Origin: an uncultured Prevotella sp.
Lineage (GTDB): Bacteria; Bacteroidota; Bacteroidia; Bacteroidales; Bacteroidaceae
DNA: 13,773 nt
Direction: 5' to 3'
Assembly (NCBI GenBank): GCA_900550635.1
Contig: URSZ01000059.1
Span: 1 to 13,773, forward strand
In this document: piece after piece, positions 7,891-13,773 of the stretch
How the letters are laid out: every line of letters begins with the position of its first letter
Numbering within the stretch: position 1 is the stretch's first letter
Notes under the pieces: model-generated
Told to the model about the DNA's origin: nothing
Database searches by the model: none
What the model saw: only the letters and a program-made list of their open reading frames with translations
Made by a program: the position numbers and the translations under genes

Positions 7891-9099
7891 TTAGAATGCC
7901 TCGTTAATTTGGAAAAGAAAGCCGCTTTGCCCGCTTTTGCCAAAACCATAGTCCAAGCGTACATTCACGTCTTTTTTAAACTCCCAGCGGTAGCCAATGC
8001 CATAATTGGGAAGAACGCGCTTTATATTTAATTTCTCAAACGAATTGAATACGCTTCCTGCTCCAATCCACGCTACTATGCCGTTTCTTTTCCATATATG
8101 CTGACGAAGTTCAATTTGCCCTTCTATCTTATGTTTGTCTCTGTACCGGCCTTCATAATATCCGCGCATGGAATATGAGTTTCCCAATAATGCCATCATA
8201 GCCCAAGGTGGATTTCCTGTATTAAAAACGCCGCGCACTTCTGACGCGAAAGTGCACCCACGCCAAAGCGGTGTGTAAGCGCGCACGTTTAGGTCTGTTG
8301 TTGTTAAGGCGTAATCGTTCCACAGCCACTTAGGACGGAAGCATTGTGAAAGGTTTGCATACCAACCTTTATGAGGGTTTGTAATTACATCTCGGGAGTC
8401 ATATACAACCGACCAGCCTAAGCCGAAGTTTATTGTTTTTAAGTCCATCCCGTTCAGCAGTTCAGGCCGCCGCAGTTTACTGCCTTTTACAAAATCGTAC
8501 GATAATTTAGGTCCTAAATACAGGTTGTCGATAATCTTTATCAGGAAATTTACTTCAATTTCAGCTTGCCACCGCTCCATTTTGGTCTTGTTTGAATCTT
8601 TATTTCCCATATCGTAACCAATACCCCAAAAGTAACTGGGGAATGAGTAAAAGCGAAGGTTATAATCCAATCTGAACCTGTCCTTTGGAAATATGTGGTT
8701 CCCTCTTATGCCTAACATATAAAAGCCTACTGTAGAAACGTCGCCAAACAAGGAGACGTTCGAAGGTGACAGCAAAGAATCTTTCATGTCTGTTTTATAC
8801 AGTCCCGCAGCTACAAGTCCTAATCCTAATTTTGTATCTTCGCTGTAATGAGGACCTCCTATTATACTGAAATCAAATTTCTTTTGTTTTTTATTCTTGT
8901 TAGCGTCATTAAAGTATGAAAGAAATCTGTCGAACAGGCTTTTCTTTTTCTTTACGGTTGCATTAGTGTCCGGTAAGTTCGGCTTAATTTCAGGATGACA
9001 AATCTCCCCGCAAGTTGTTGTGGATACACGTGTTGCCTTTAATTGTACCAACGGCAAAACCATTGATATCATTATAATCAGGGTTGTACTTTTCACCAT
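7891..9099 (-). CDS. BamA/TamA-family outer-membrane beta-barrel protein without POTRA domains
   Basis: This 402-residue protein has a hydrophobic signal sequence (about 1-20) and a short lysine-rich linker (50-75). The remainder reads as an Omp85-type beta barrel of alternating aromatic and polar strands (GGPHYSEDTKLGLGLVAAGLYKTD, 81-104, onward). The Omp85 signatures are visible: VVYDSRDVITNPHKGWY (231-247) and the loop-6 motif MRGYYEGRYRD (311-321, a variant of VRGF/Y). It ends in Phe, the usual outer-membrane barrel signal. There is no room for POTRA domains, so it probably does not act as a classical BAM or TPS pore with periplasmic receptor arms. Two cysteines (30 and 34, CGEIC) near the mature N-terminus could form a disulfide. 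It sits 6 bp after the PCMD gene and 14 bp before the EptA-type gene, so the three are almost certainly co-transcribed. Substrate unknown. Confidence 0.85.
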   Translation of the reverse strand: MVKSTTLIIMISMVLPLVQLKATRVSTTTCGEICHPEIKPNLPDTNATVKKKKSLFDRFLSYFNDANKNKKQKKFDFSIIGGPHYSEDTKLGLGLVAAGLYKTDMKDSLLSPSNVSLFGDVSTVGFYMLGIRGNHIFPKDRFRLDYNLRFYSFPSYFWGIGYDMGNKDSNKTKMERWQAEIEVNFLIKIIDNLYLGPKLSYDFVKGSKLRRPELLNGMDLKTINFGLGWSVVYDSRDVITNPHKGWYANLSQCFRPKWLWNDYALTTTDLNVRAYTPLWRGCTFASEVRGVFNTGNPPWAMMALLGNSYSMRGYYEGRYRDKHKIEGQIELRQHIWKRNGIVAWIGAGSVFNSFEKLNIKRVLPNYGIGYRWEFKKDVNVRLDYGFGKSGQSGFLFQINEAF

Positions 9100-9105
9100 A
9101 AGTAA

Positions 9106-10077
9106 TCAGTAAACGAGTCTCACATTATCCACCCACAGCGTATTTCCCGGAGAACCTATATAAGCTCCTCCGTCGCTTGAAGAGAATTGCAATAACAAAT
9201 GCGTAGGTGTTTCGTCGGACGAAGCCCAGCCTGTTTCTTTTACAAGGACGTGTTCGCCTTTACTGTTACGGGCATAATCGGTTGAACGGAGCGCCATCGT
9301 GCTGGGGTCGTATTTGGGATTATTTCTAATATCGCCATATAGGATTTCATAGGTAGCGTCCTTTTGCCAACCGTTCGTTGTTGTTCCATATTTAACAACC
9401 ATAGTGCCCACCCGCAAGGCTGTTATATTGCCGTTTGAATCTTCCGTCCGTTTTTGCAGGAATAAAACGGTTATTCCATGGTCCTTTCCTTTTACTGTGC
9501 TTCTTCCGCTGAATCCTGTCAACTTTATTCTGTCTTTCTCTCCTGAAAGTTTCATTCTGTAATCATATCTTATAGCTTTAGGTCTTTTATTGAATTTAAT
9601 TCCCCAGTTCATTGCTTTGGGGCCTTCCTTTGTACCGGTAATAGGTTCTTTCATGTCGCCCAGAAAGATAGACCCCGCTGCAAGCACGTTAATGTTTATC
9701 AGCCCCAACACTTTGACTTTTTCTATATGGGTTTCCATTTTCACGCAAAAGCCGTTGTCGTGCCGGTCCTTATATACGGTATTGTTGGTTTTTACAATGC
9801 CCGAAACTTTGGCCATAACGTTTGACGTTCCCCATGGCGAGCCGCCCATGTTTACGTATGGCTTGTTTCCTTCTATAGTTTTGTCGGGCCCGATTTCGTA
9901 GAGGGTTTTGGTTTTACCGCCAATGATGGCCGATTCGTGGATATGCCTTGTTATCCAATGTTCCATATCGCCGAACTTTATCAGTTCTTCCTTTTCCCCG
10001 GCTGTCTGGGCGAACGAAACAGCTGCATTGAAAAATATAAAGTTCAACACTAATATATTCGCAAGCGTTCTGTTCAT
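9106..10077 (-). CDS. Secreted PCMD-domain protein (putative carbohydrate metabolism domain)
   Basis: The 323-residue protein has a signal peptide (about 1-23, cut likely at SFA/Q) and no lipobox, so it is probably periplasmic or released. The body resembles the PCMD family known mainly from Bacteroidota surface proteins: FGDMEHW near the N-terminus (the family's NGDFExW start), a beta-rich middle with FNKRPKAIRYDYRM (about 167-180), and the characteristic end LLLQFSSSDGGAYIGS...TLWVDNVRLVY (about 294-323). Family structures are beta-sandwiches thought to act on or bind carbohydrates, but no catalytic residues are established to my knowledge, so activity should not be assumed. It is the first gene of the three-gene minus-strand operon, about 40 bases from a predicted transcription start. 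AGAGGT directly precedes the ATG on the coding strand. Its partnership with a barrel and a lipid-modifying enzyme suggests envelope work. Confidence 0.82.
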   Translation of the reverse strand: MNRTLANILVLNFIFFNAAVSFAQTAGEKEELIKFGDMEHWITRHIHESAIIGGKTKTLYEIGPDKTIEGNKPYVNMGGSPWGTSNVMAKVSGIVKTNNTVYKDRHDNGFCVKMETHIEKVKVLGLININVLAAGSIFLGDMKEPITGTKEGPKAMNWGIKFNKRPKAIRYDYRMKLSGEKDRIKLTGFSGRSTVKGKDHGITVLFLQKRTEDSNGNITALRVGTMVVKYGTTTNGWQKDATYEILYGDIRNNPKYDPSTMALRSTDYARNSKGEHVLVKETGWASSDETPTHLLLQFSSSDGGAYIGSPGNTLWVDNVRLVY

Positions 10078-10123
10078 ACCTCTGTTTTGGTAATAATTTT
10101 TGTTATTTAGTTTTCTGCAAGTG

Positions 10124-10131
10124 CAAAGATA
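10124..10131 (-). promoter_or_regulatory. Bacteroidota -7 promoter element (TATCTTTG) upstream of the PCMD operon
   Basis: On the minus strand this reads TATCTTTG, an exact match to the Bacteroidota -7 consensus TAnnTTTG, 46 bases upstream of the PCMD start codon. The nearest TTG for a -33 element (10146-10148) is only 14 bases away, shorter than the usual 19-21, so the -33 box is weak or absent. That would fit a promoter that relies on an activator. Transcription would start near 10118. Confidence 0.6.
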
Positions 10132-10172
10132 TGGCTTTTTATTAGCAATTGCGCTTTTTAGTGAGTTTAATA

Positions 10173-10197
10173 TTAAGATAGTGTTAAGATAGATTAA
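10173..10197. promoter_or_regulatory. Helically phased TTAAGATAG direct repeats upstream of the PCMD/BamA-like/EptA promoter
   Basis: TTAAGATAG occurs at 10173-10181 and again at 10184-10192, exactly 11 bases apart. A third TTAA follows at 10194. The sites lie roughly 55-80 bases upstream of the predicted transcription start, where an activator could act. Direct half-sites 11 bp apart are typical of OmpR/PhoB-family response regulators. The region is AT-rich, so chance is possible. Confidence 0.35.
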
Positions 10198-10404
10198 AAT
10201 TGCGGGTGTTATATGGTGAACTGCGGCAAGTTTGTTGCCATATCCTTAAAAATGGAATGATAGAACATGTATGCAATCTGTCAAAATTCACGTAGAATTT
10301 TGCTGTGGCGGGGGGGATTGATATGCGGCGCGGCAGCAGTAAGATTTGCTTGTCTTTCTTTGTCCTCGTTTTTGCCCCGGTTTTCAATCGGGTTTTCAGA
10401 GGAT

Positions 10405-10448
10405 AAAAAATATGTCTGACATATTTTGAATTATGTCAGACATATTTT
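10405..10448 (-). terminator. Possible terminator hairpin downstream of glmM, formed by array B
   Basis: The arms 10407-10422 and 10433-10448 are perfectly complementary over 16 bp. On the minus strand the stem ends in six T (10405-10410), which resembles an intrinsic terminator for the lipoprotein-glmM unit. It lies about 205 bases past the glmM stop, so another terminator closer to the gene is equally possible. Confidence 0.4.
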
Positions 10449-10472
10449 AAAATACAAGGCACATATTTTCTC
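10410..10472. repeat. 21-bp-period tandem array, copy B (two good units and one degenerate)
   Basis: Units start at 10410, 10431 and 10452. The first two contain exact 5-1-5 palindromes, ATGTCTGACAT (10412-10422) and ATGTCAGACAT (10433-10443), each followed by ATTTT. The third is degenerate and keeps only CACATATTTT (10461-10470). Positions 10403-10454 match copy A (6046-6097) at 48 of 52 bases, same orientation. Confidence 0.8.
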
Positions 10473-10654
10473 TTTGCTCCTACGTCGGGTTTATGTGCTG
10501 AAAATCAGTTTTCACTTTTTAGGGTAGAAAAAGGCCTTTTCCTGTACCGGGTTTTCCTTTGTTTTGGGCACAAAAAACGCAACGCTTAAAACTTTTGTCA
10601 ACTTATAGTTCAATGAGAAAATAGTGTTTGCAAAAGGACTTTTACAGCTTGTCT

Positions 10655-12043
10655 TTAGTTGATAAGGCTGTTAATCTCGTCCATGAAGCGTTGTCCCAGC
10701 GCATTTGCTTCTTCAGCCGTATGCGCTTCGGTATAGACGCGTATAATAGGCTCAGTGTTGCTTTTGCGCAGGTGCACCCACTTGTCGGGAAAATCAATTT
10801 TCACTCCGTCTATTGTTGTAACATTGTCGCCTTGGTATTTGTCTTTTATCTTTTCGAGAACTGTATCCGGATTCGTACCGGGAGTCAGGTCGATACGGTT
10901 TTTTGCCATCTCGTAACACGGATACATGTCACGCATTTCGGATGTCTTTTTTCCCAACTTGGCCAAATACGTCAGTATTAAAGCAATGCCAACCAATGCG
11001 TCGCGTCCGTAATGTGCGGCAGGGTATATCACTCCGCCATTGCCTTCTCCTCCAATTATCGCGTTGGTATCTTTCATCGCTGTAACCACATTTACTTCGC
11101 CCACGGCGGCAGGAGTGTATTTGCAACCGTACTTTTCGGTAACGTCCCGCAATGCTCTTGTGGAAGAAAGGTTCGAAACAGTGTTTCCTGGAGTGTGTTG
11201 CAGGATATAGTCGGCCACTGTTACCAGCGTGTACTCTTCGCCATACATTTTTCCGTTTTCATCAATTATGGCAAGACGGTCCACGTCCGGGTCAACTACA
11301 AAGCCGATATTGAAATCGCCGTCGGCAACAAGTTTCATTATGTCGCCTAAGTTTTTGGCAAGCGGCTCCGGATTGTGTTTGAAATCACCTGTAGGCTCCA
11401 AATACAATCCTTTGTAGGATTCAACGCCTAACTGTTCAAGAAGTTTTGGAAGTATGATTCCTCCTACGCTGTTCACCGTATCGAGGGCAACGCGGAAATG
11501 TGCGTTTTTTATGGCGTCAACGTCAACAAGTTCTAACGACTTAACCAAATCGATGTGCTTTTGGTCATACGAATTATCTTCGCGATACGAACCCAAGTGG
11601 TCAACATCAGCATAGTCGTATATGCCTGATTCTGCAATCTTAACGACCTCTTCGGCTTCATCCTTATTTAGAAATTCGCCATTTTCGTTTAGCAACTTGA
11701 GTGCGTTCCATTGACGTGGGTTGTGGCTTGCTGTAAGTATTATGCCGCCATCGGCTTTTTCCATTGTTACAGCTAACTCTGTTGTGGGGGTAGAAGCCAG
11801 CCCAATATCAACCACATCATATCCCATGCCCATGAGCGTTCCGCATACAACCTTCGAAACCATCTGCCCGGAAATCCTGGCATCGCGGCCGACTACTATT
11901 TTATTTGAGCCGTTTGTTATGCTGCGTCGGCGCAACGTTGCATAGGCCGATACGGATTTTACAATATCAAGCGGGTTTAATGTGTCTCCCGGTTTACCGC
12001 CTATTGTCCCGCGAAACCCTGAAATACTTTTTATAAGAGTCAT
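10655..12043 (-). CDS. glmM: Phosphoglucosamine mutase
   Basis: GlmM converts glucosamine-6-phosphate to glucosamine-1-phosphate, the cytosolic step that feeds UDP-GlcNAc for peptidoglycan and lipopolysaccharide. The protein has 462 residues, normal for the alpha-D-phosphohexomutase superfamily. Its four expected loops are present: the phosphoserine loop LTASHNPRQWNALKL (103-117, Ser106), the Mg-binding DPDVDR (251-256), the sugar loop GGEGNGGV (331-338) and the phosphate-binding RKSNTEPIIRVYTEA (426-440). The sugar loop is GEGNGG rather than the GEQSGH of E. coli GlmM; I take this as the form seen in archaeal and Bacteroidota enzymes. Some such proteins are broad phosphomutases, so activity on phosphoglucose or phosphomannose cannot be excluded. 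It lies 7 bp after the lipoprotein gene and is probably co-transcribed with it. Confidence 0.92.
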   Translation of the reverse strand: MTLIKSISGFRGTIGGKPGDTLNPLDIVKSVSAYATLRRRSITNGSNKIVVGRDARISGQMVSKVVCGTLMGMGYDVVDIGLASTPTTELAVTMEKADGGIILTASHNPRQWNALKLLNENGEFLNKDEAEEVVKIAESGIYDYADVDHLGSYREDNSYDQKHIDLVKSLELVDVDAIKNAHFRVALDTVNSVGGIILPKLLEQLGVESYKGLYLEPTGDFKHNPEPLAKNLGDIMKLVADGDFNIGFVVDPDVDRLAIIDENGKMYGEEYTLVTVADYILQHTPGNTVSNLSSTRALRDVTEKYGCKYTPAAVGEVNVVTAMKDTNAIIGGEGNGGVIYPAAHYGRDALVGIALILTYLAKLGKKTSEMRDMYPCYEMAKNRIDLTPGTNPDTVLEKIKDKYQGDNVTTIDGVKIDFPDKWVHLRKSNTEPIIRVYTEAHTAEEANALGQRFMDEINSLIN

Positions 12044-12050
12044 ATTATTG

Positions 12051-12539
12051 TTAACGGTTTGTTACTCTAAACTTTTTTCTTATTACCACAGTACAGTTGA
12101 ATGGCCCTGACGTGTAATCAACTGTACCGCCTTCGATACTTACTGTTGAGGCCGAGGTAGTAGATTGCCCCGACGCATTATATTTTGCATTGAAAACCAA
12201 AGTGTATTGTCCTGGTGTGGACGGAGCTGTGAAAACACAAGTAGGATTGGACTTGTCGTTGTCGTAAAACAGATTTTTGTTGCTTTCAATGTTCAAATCC
12301 TCTGTCGTTCCTTCAACACTCCATGAGTAGGAGGTGCGGTCGAGGAGTTTGCCTTTCTTGTATTGCACTGCGGTGGCCGTGATACGTTCGCCGGGAAATA
12401 TTTCCTCAGGCGTGAAAGTTACATTCGAGAACTTCGGTGAAACCGATTTATACTCGTCGCCGTCCTCTGAACATGAGACAGAGAAGGTACTTGCAAACGC
12501 CAGTAAGGCAACGGCTAACAGATTGATAGATTTTTTCAT
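12051..12539 (-). CDS. Small putative surface-exposed lipoprotein, Ig-like fold suspected
   Basis: This 162-residue protein is not one I recognise as a named family. It starts with a lipoprotein signal peptide (MKKSINLLAVALLAFASTFSVSC) with the lipidated Cys at 23. The residues after the Cys are strongly acidic (SEDGDE), which fits the Bacteroidota lipoprotein export signal that sends lipoproteins to the cell surface. The rest is rich in Ser, Thr and Val with alternating strand patterns (TSYSWSVEG, PSTPGQYTLVFNAKYNAS), suggesting a single immunoglobulin-like or PKD-type domain; this is inference from composition. It is the first gene of the unit with glmM (7-bp gap). No exact -7 element was found upstream on the minus strand. 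Its functional link to glmM, if any, is unknown. Confidence 0.78.
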   Translation of the reverse strand: MKKSINLLAVALLAFASTFSVSCSEDGDEYKSVSPKFSNVTFTPEEIFPGERITATAVQYKKGKLLDRTSYSWSVEGTTEDLNIESNKNLFYDNDKSNPTCVFTAPSTPGQYTLVFNAKYNASGQSTTSASTVSIEGGTVDYTSGPFNCTVVIRKKFRVTNR

Positions 12540-12659
12540 TTTTTACATGGTGTTTAATTGGTTAACAAAGTTCGTAAAAAAAGCGTTCATACATACAAAA
12601 CAGTTGCAAAAAAATAATTTTGGCGCAGAAAATTAACTTAAAACAGCCGTTAAACAATT

Positions 12660-12682
12660 AAATTTTTACCGAGTAAAAATTT
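12660..12682. repeat. Perfect 10-bp inverted repeat in the divergent intergenic region
   Basis: AAATTTTTAC (12660-12669) and GTAAAAATTT (12673-12682) are exact reverse complements around the 3-base loop CGA. It lies between divergent genes and away from either coding end, so an operator is as likely as a structured RNA. The A/T-rich arms make a chance origin possible. Confidence 0.5.
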
Positions 12683-12724
12683 GCTGCAGACCTATGCCGA
12701 ATAGCTAATAAAAGCACGGTATTC

Positions 12725-12755
12725 TTGCGTATTAAGCAATATAATGGTATCTTTG
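12725..12755 (+). promoter_or_regulatory. Bacteroidota promoter of bamD (-33 TTG, -7 TATCTTTG)
   Basis: TTG at 12725-12727 and TATCTTTG at 12748-12755 are separated by 20 bases, matching the Bacteroidota sigma-ABfr promoter layout (TTTG, 19-21 bases, TAnnTTTG). Transcription should begin around 12760, leaving a leader of roughly 15-20 bases before the ATG at 12777. This rules out an earlier in-frame ATG at 12744. Confidence 0.75.
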
Positions 12756-12776
12756 CACCTGATTAATTATGTAAAT

Positions 12777-13616
12777 ATGCGAAATAGTAACTCGGGTCTG
12801 TTTCTGGGCGTTGTAATCTCGTTGCTGTTATATTCATGCGGAGACTACAATAAAATAATGAAGGCTGATTACAGTTACCGCTACGAGGCTGCAAAACAAT
12901 ATTATGCAGACGGCCAATACACAAAAGCGGTAGTGCTCCTCCAAGATGTTATATCTGTTTTGAAAGGCACGGATAAAGGTGAGGAGTCATTATTCCTTTT
13001 GGGCATGAGTGCATACAAGGCTCGCGATTACGAAGCTTCCGGTAATTTTTTCAAAAAGTATTTCCAGACTTATACAAAAGGCTTGTATACAGAAGACGCA
13101 CGTTACTATAACGCCATGTCATTATATAATAGCATACCGGAACCGAAACTCGACCAAACCGGAACATACGAAGCCGTTACGGCTTTTCAGAATCTTTTGG
13201 ACTTGTATCCCACGGGAATATATGCTAAAGAATCCCAAGACAAGATATTCAAGTTGCAGGACAGATTGGTTGAAAAGGAATATCTGTCGGCTAAGACCTA
13301 TTTTGATCTCGGAAGTTATTTCGGAAACTGTTCATACGGAGGAAGCAATTACGAGGCATGTATTATTACGGCCGAAAACGCCTTGAGGGAATATCCTTAT
13401 ACCTCTCGACGTGAAGAATTCGCGATAATGATTCTAAGAGCTAAATACCAGTTGGCCTTGCATAGCATAAAGGCAAAGGAATTGGAACGTATGGAAGCTA
13501 CAACTGAAGAATATTATGCTTTTGCCAACGAATTTCCCGAGTCGAAATACTTGGATGAAGCAAAGGCTATATTTGATAATGCCACTAAAAGAACAAAAAA
13601 AATAACAAAAGAATAA
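12777..13616 (+). CDS. bamD: Outer-membrane protein assembly lipoprotein BamD
   Basis: BamD is the essential lipoprotein partner of BamA that helps insert beta-barrel proteins into the outer membrane. From the ATG at 12777 the protein has 279 residues. It carries a lipoprotein signal (MRNSNSGLFLGVVISLLLYSC, lipidated Cys at 21, then GDYNKIMK). It then shows TPR-like helical repeats typical of the family: RYEAAKQYYADGQYTKAVVLLQDVI, EESLFLLGMSAYKARDYEASGNFFKKYFQTYTKG, EAVTAFQNLLDLYP, and NYEACIITAENALREYPYT. The alternative start at 12744 would add 11 residues but overlaps the promoter's -7 element, and would place extra residues before the signal peptide, so it is rejected. A start-stop ATGTAA at 12769-12774 just precedes the start. 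The Rpb6 gene follows after 12 bp. Confidence 0.88.
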   Translation: MRNSNSGLFLGVVISLLLYSCGDYNKIMKADYSYRYEAAKQYYADGQYTKAVVLLQDVISVLKGTDKGEESLFLLGMSAYKARDYEASGNFFKKYFQTYTKGLYTEDARYYNAMSLYNSIPEPKLDQTGTYEAVTAFQNLLDLYPTGIYAKESQDKIFKLQDRLVEKEYLSAKTYFDLGSYFGNCSYGGSNYEACIITAENALREYPYTSRREEFAIMILRAKYQLALHSIKAKELERMEATTEEYYAFANEFPESKYLDEAKAIFDNATKRTKKITKE

Positions 13617-13628
13617 TTTAAGTTTAAA

Positions 13629-13773
13629 ATGGATTACAGAAAAAGCGATGCGCCCGTAAATACTCAGACGCGCAACATCTTGGATTTTTGCAAAGGTACG
13701 GATAATATTTATGAAAGCGTTGTGATAATGTCGAAACGTGCAAATCAAATATCTGTTGCTATGAAAACCGACT
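13629..13773 (+). CDS. RNA polymerase omega/Rpb6-type subunit, 3' end missing
   Basis: Forty-eight residues are visible before the window ends (MDYRKSDAPVNTQTRN..., then ILDFCKGTDNIYESVVIMSKR and ANQISVAMKTD). The pattern of a short acidic start, NIYE(S/T)V, and I(M/I)xKRANQIS is that of the Bacteroidota Rpb6/omega protein, the small subunit that supports assembly of RNA polymerase. It lies 12 bp after bamD and is probably in the same transcript. The rest of the gene continues beyond the window, so length and integrity cannot be judged. Confidence 0.85.
   Translation, partial: MDYRKSDAPVNTQTRNILDFCKGTDNIYESVVIMSKRANQISVAMKTD

Larger units (their letters stand above)
10078..10654. other. 577-bp intergenic region between two minus-strand operons
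   Basis: No convincing gene lies here; the 67-codon minus-strand frame at 10184-10387 is basic and low in complexity, and lacks a recognisable family. The region holds the -7 element and TTAAG repeats of the downstream operon. It also holds the 8-bp stem CAAAATTC/GAATTTTG (10282-10302), a run of seven G (10310-10316), the second 21-bp tandem array (10410-10472), a TGAAAA/TTTTCA stem (10499-10514) and the palindrome AAAAGGCCTTTT (10529-10540). The last two lie on the glmM side and may help end glmM transcription. Confidence 0.7.
12540..12776. other. Divergent intergenic region between the lipoprotein-glmM unit and bamD
   Basis: These 237 bases separate two divergent transcription units. They hold the bamD promoter at the right end and a perfect 10-bp inverted repeat near the middle. 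No coding frame is credible, and no clear promoter for the leftward unit was found. Confidence 0.7.

Noticed and set aside
6158..10077. Operon as an insertion-sequence or transposon cargo
   Set aside because: No transposase or integrase and no clear target-site duplication was seen; the flanking arrays alone do not prove mobility.
10310..10316. Run of seven G as a phase-variation tract
   Set aside because: It lies in non-coding DNA about 185 bases upstream of the promoter's -7 element and interrupts no gene, so slippage would have no clear effect.
10184..10387. 67-codon minus-strand frame in the intergenic region
   Set aside because: Short, basic, no signal peptide or family match, and its end overlaps the TTAAG repeats; coding is not supported.
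10410..10472. CRISPR-like repeat array
   Set aside because: The 21-base units are contiguous with no spacers between them, and no cas gene is in the window.
12744..12776. Longer bamD start at 12744
   Set aside because: It overlaps the -7 promoter element and would put extra residues before a complete lipoprotein signal peptide.

Overview
The window looks like chromosomal DNA from a Bacteroidota, most probably a Bacteroidales. The protein families point there: a DUF4835 secreted protein, a PCMD-domain protein, a POTRA-less BamA-type barrel, a Bacteroidota-type CoaBC and an Rpb6-type omega subunit. Two intergenic regions also carry the Bacteroidota -7 promoter element (TAnnTTTG). No tRNA, rRNA, CRISPR array, transposase or phage gene was seen. 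Genus cannot be fixed from sequence alone.

Layout. (1) Positions 2-6049, plus strand: a tightly packed, translationally coupled run of a DnaQ-like 3'-5' exonuclease (5' end outside the window), coaBC (coenzyme A synthesis), a DUF4835 secreted protein, recN (DNA repair) and a secreted protein with a degenerate trypsin-like domain plus TPRs. It ends at a 25-bp perfect hairpin. (2) Positions 6158-10077, minus strand: a three-gene envelope operon read PCMD protein, then BamA-like outer-membrane barrel, then EptA-type phosphoethanolamine transferase. A -7 element lies upstream, with helically phased TTAAG repeats behind it. (3) Positions 10655-12539, minus strand: a small putative surface lipoprotein followed 7 bp later by glmM (amino-sugar precursor for peptidoglycan and LPS). 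(4) Positions 12777 to the end, plus strand: bamD, then the start of the Rpb6/omega RNA polymerase subunit gene, behind a well-placed Bacteroidota promoter.

Common theme: most genes serve the cell envelope (outer-membrane protein assembly, lipid modification, amino-sugar supply, secreted and lipoproteins). From memory, bamD-rpb6 and coaBC-DUF4835-recN are adjacent in many Bacteroidota; here they lie at opposite ends of the window in the same direction, separated by the two minus-strand operons.

The most unusual sequence-level observation is a pair of three-unit, 21-bp-period tandem arrays (6053-6115 and 10410-10472). They share a 52-bp stretch with 48 identical bases, lie in the same orientation, and bracket exactly the three-gene PCMD/BamA-like/EptA operon. 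They may be a dispersed intergenic repeat, a pair of recombination or insertion boundaries, or tandem operator/terminator elements; the window alone cannot decide.
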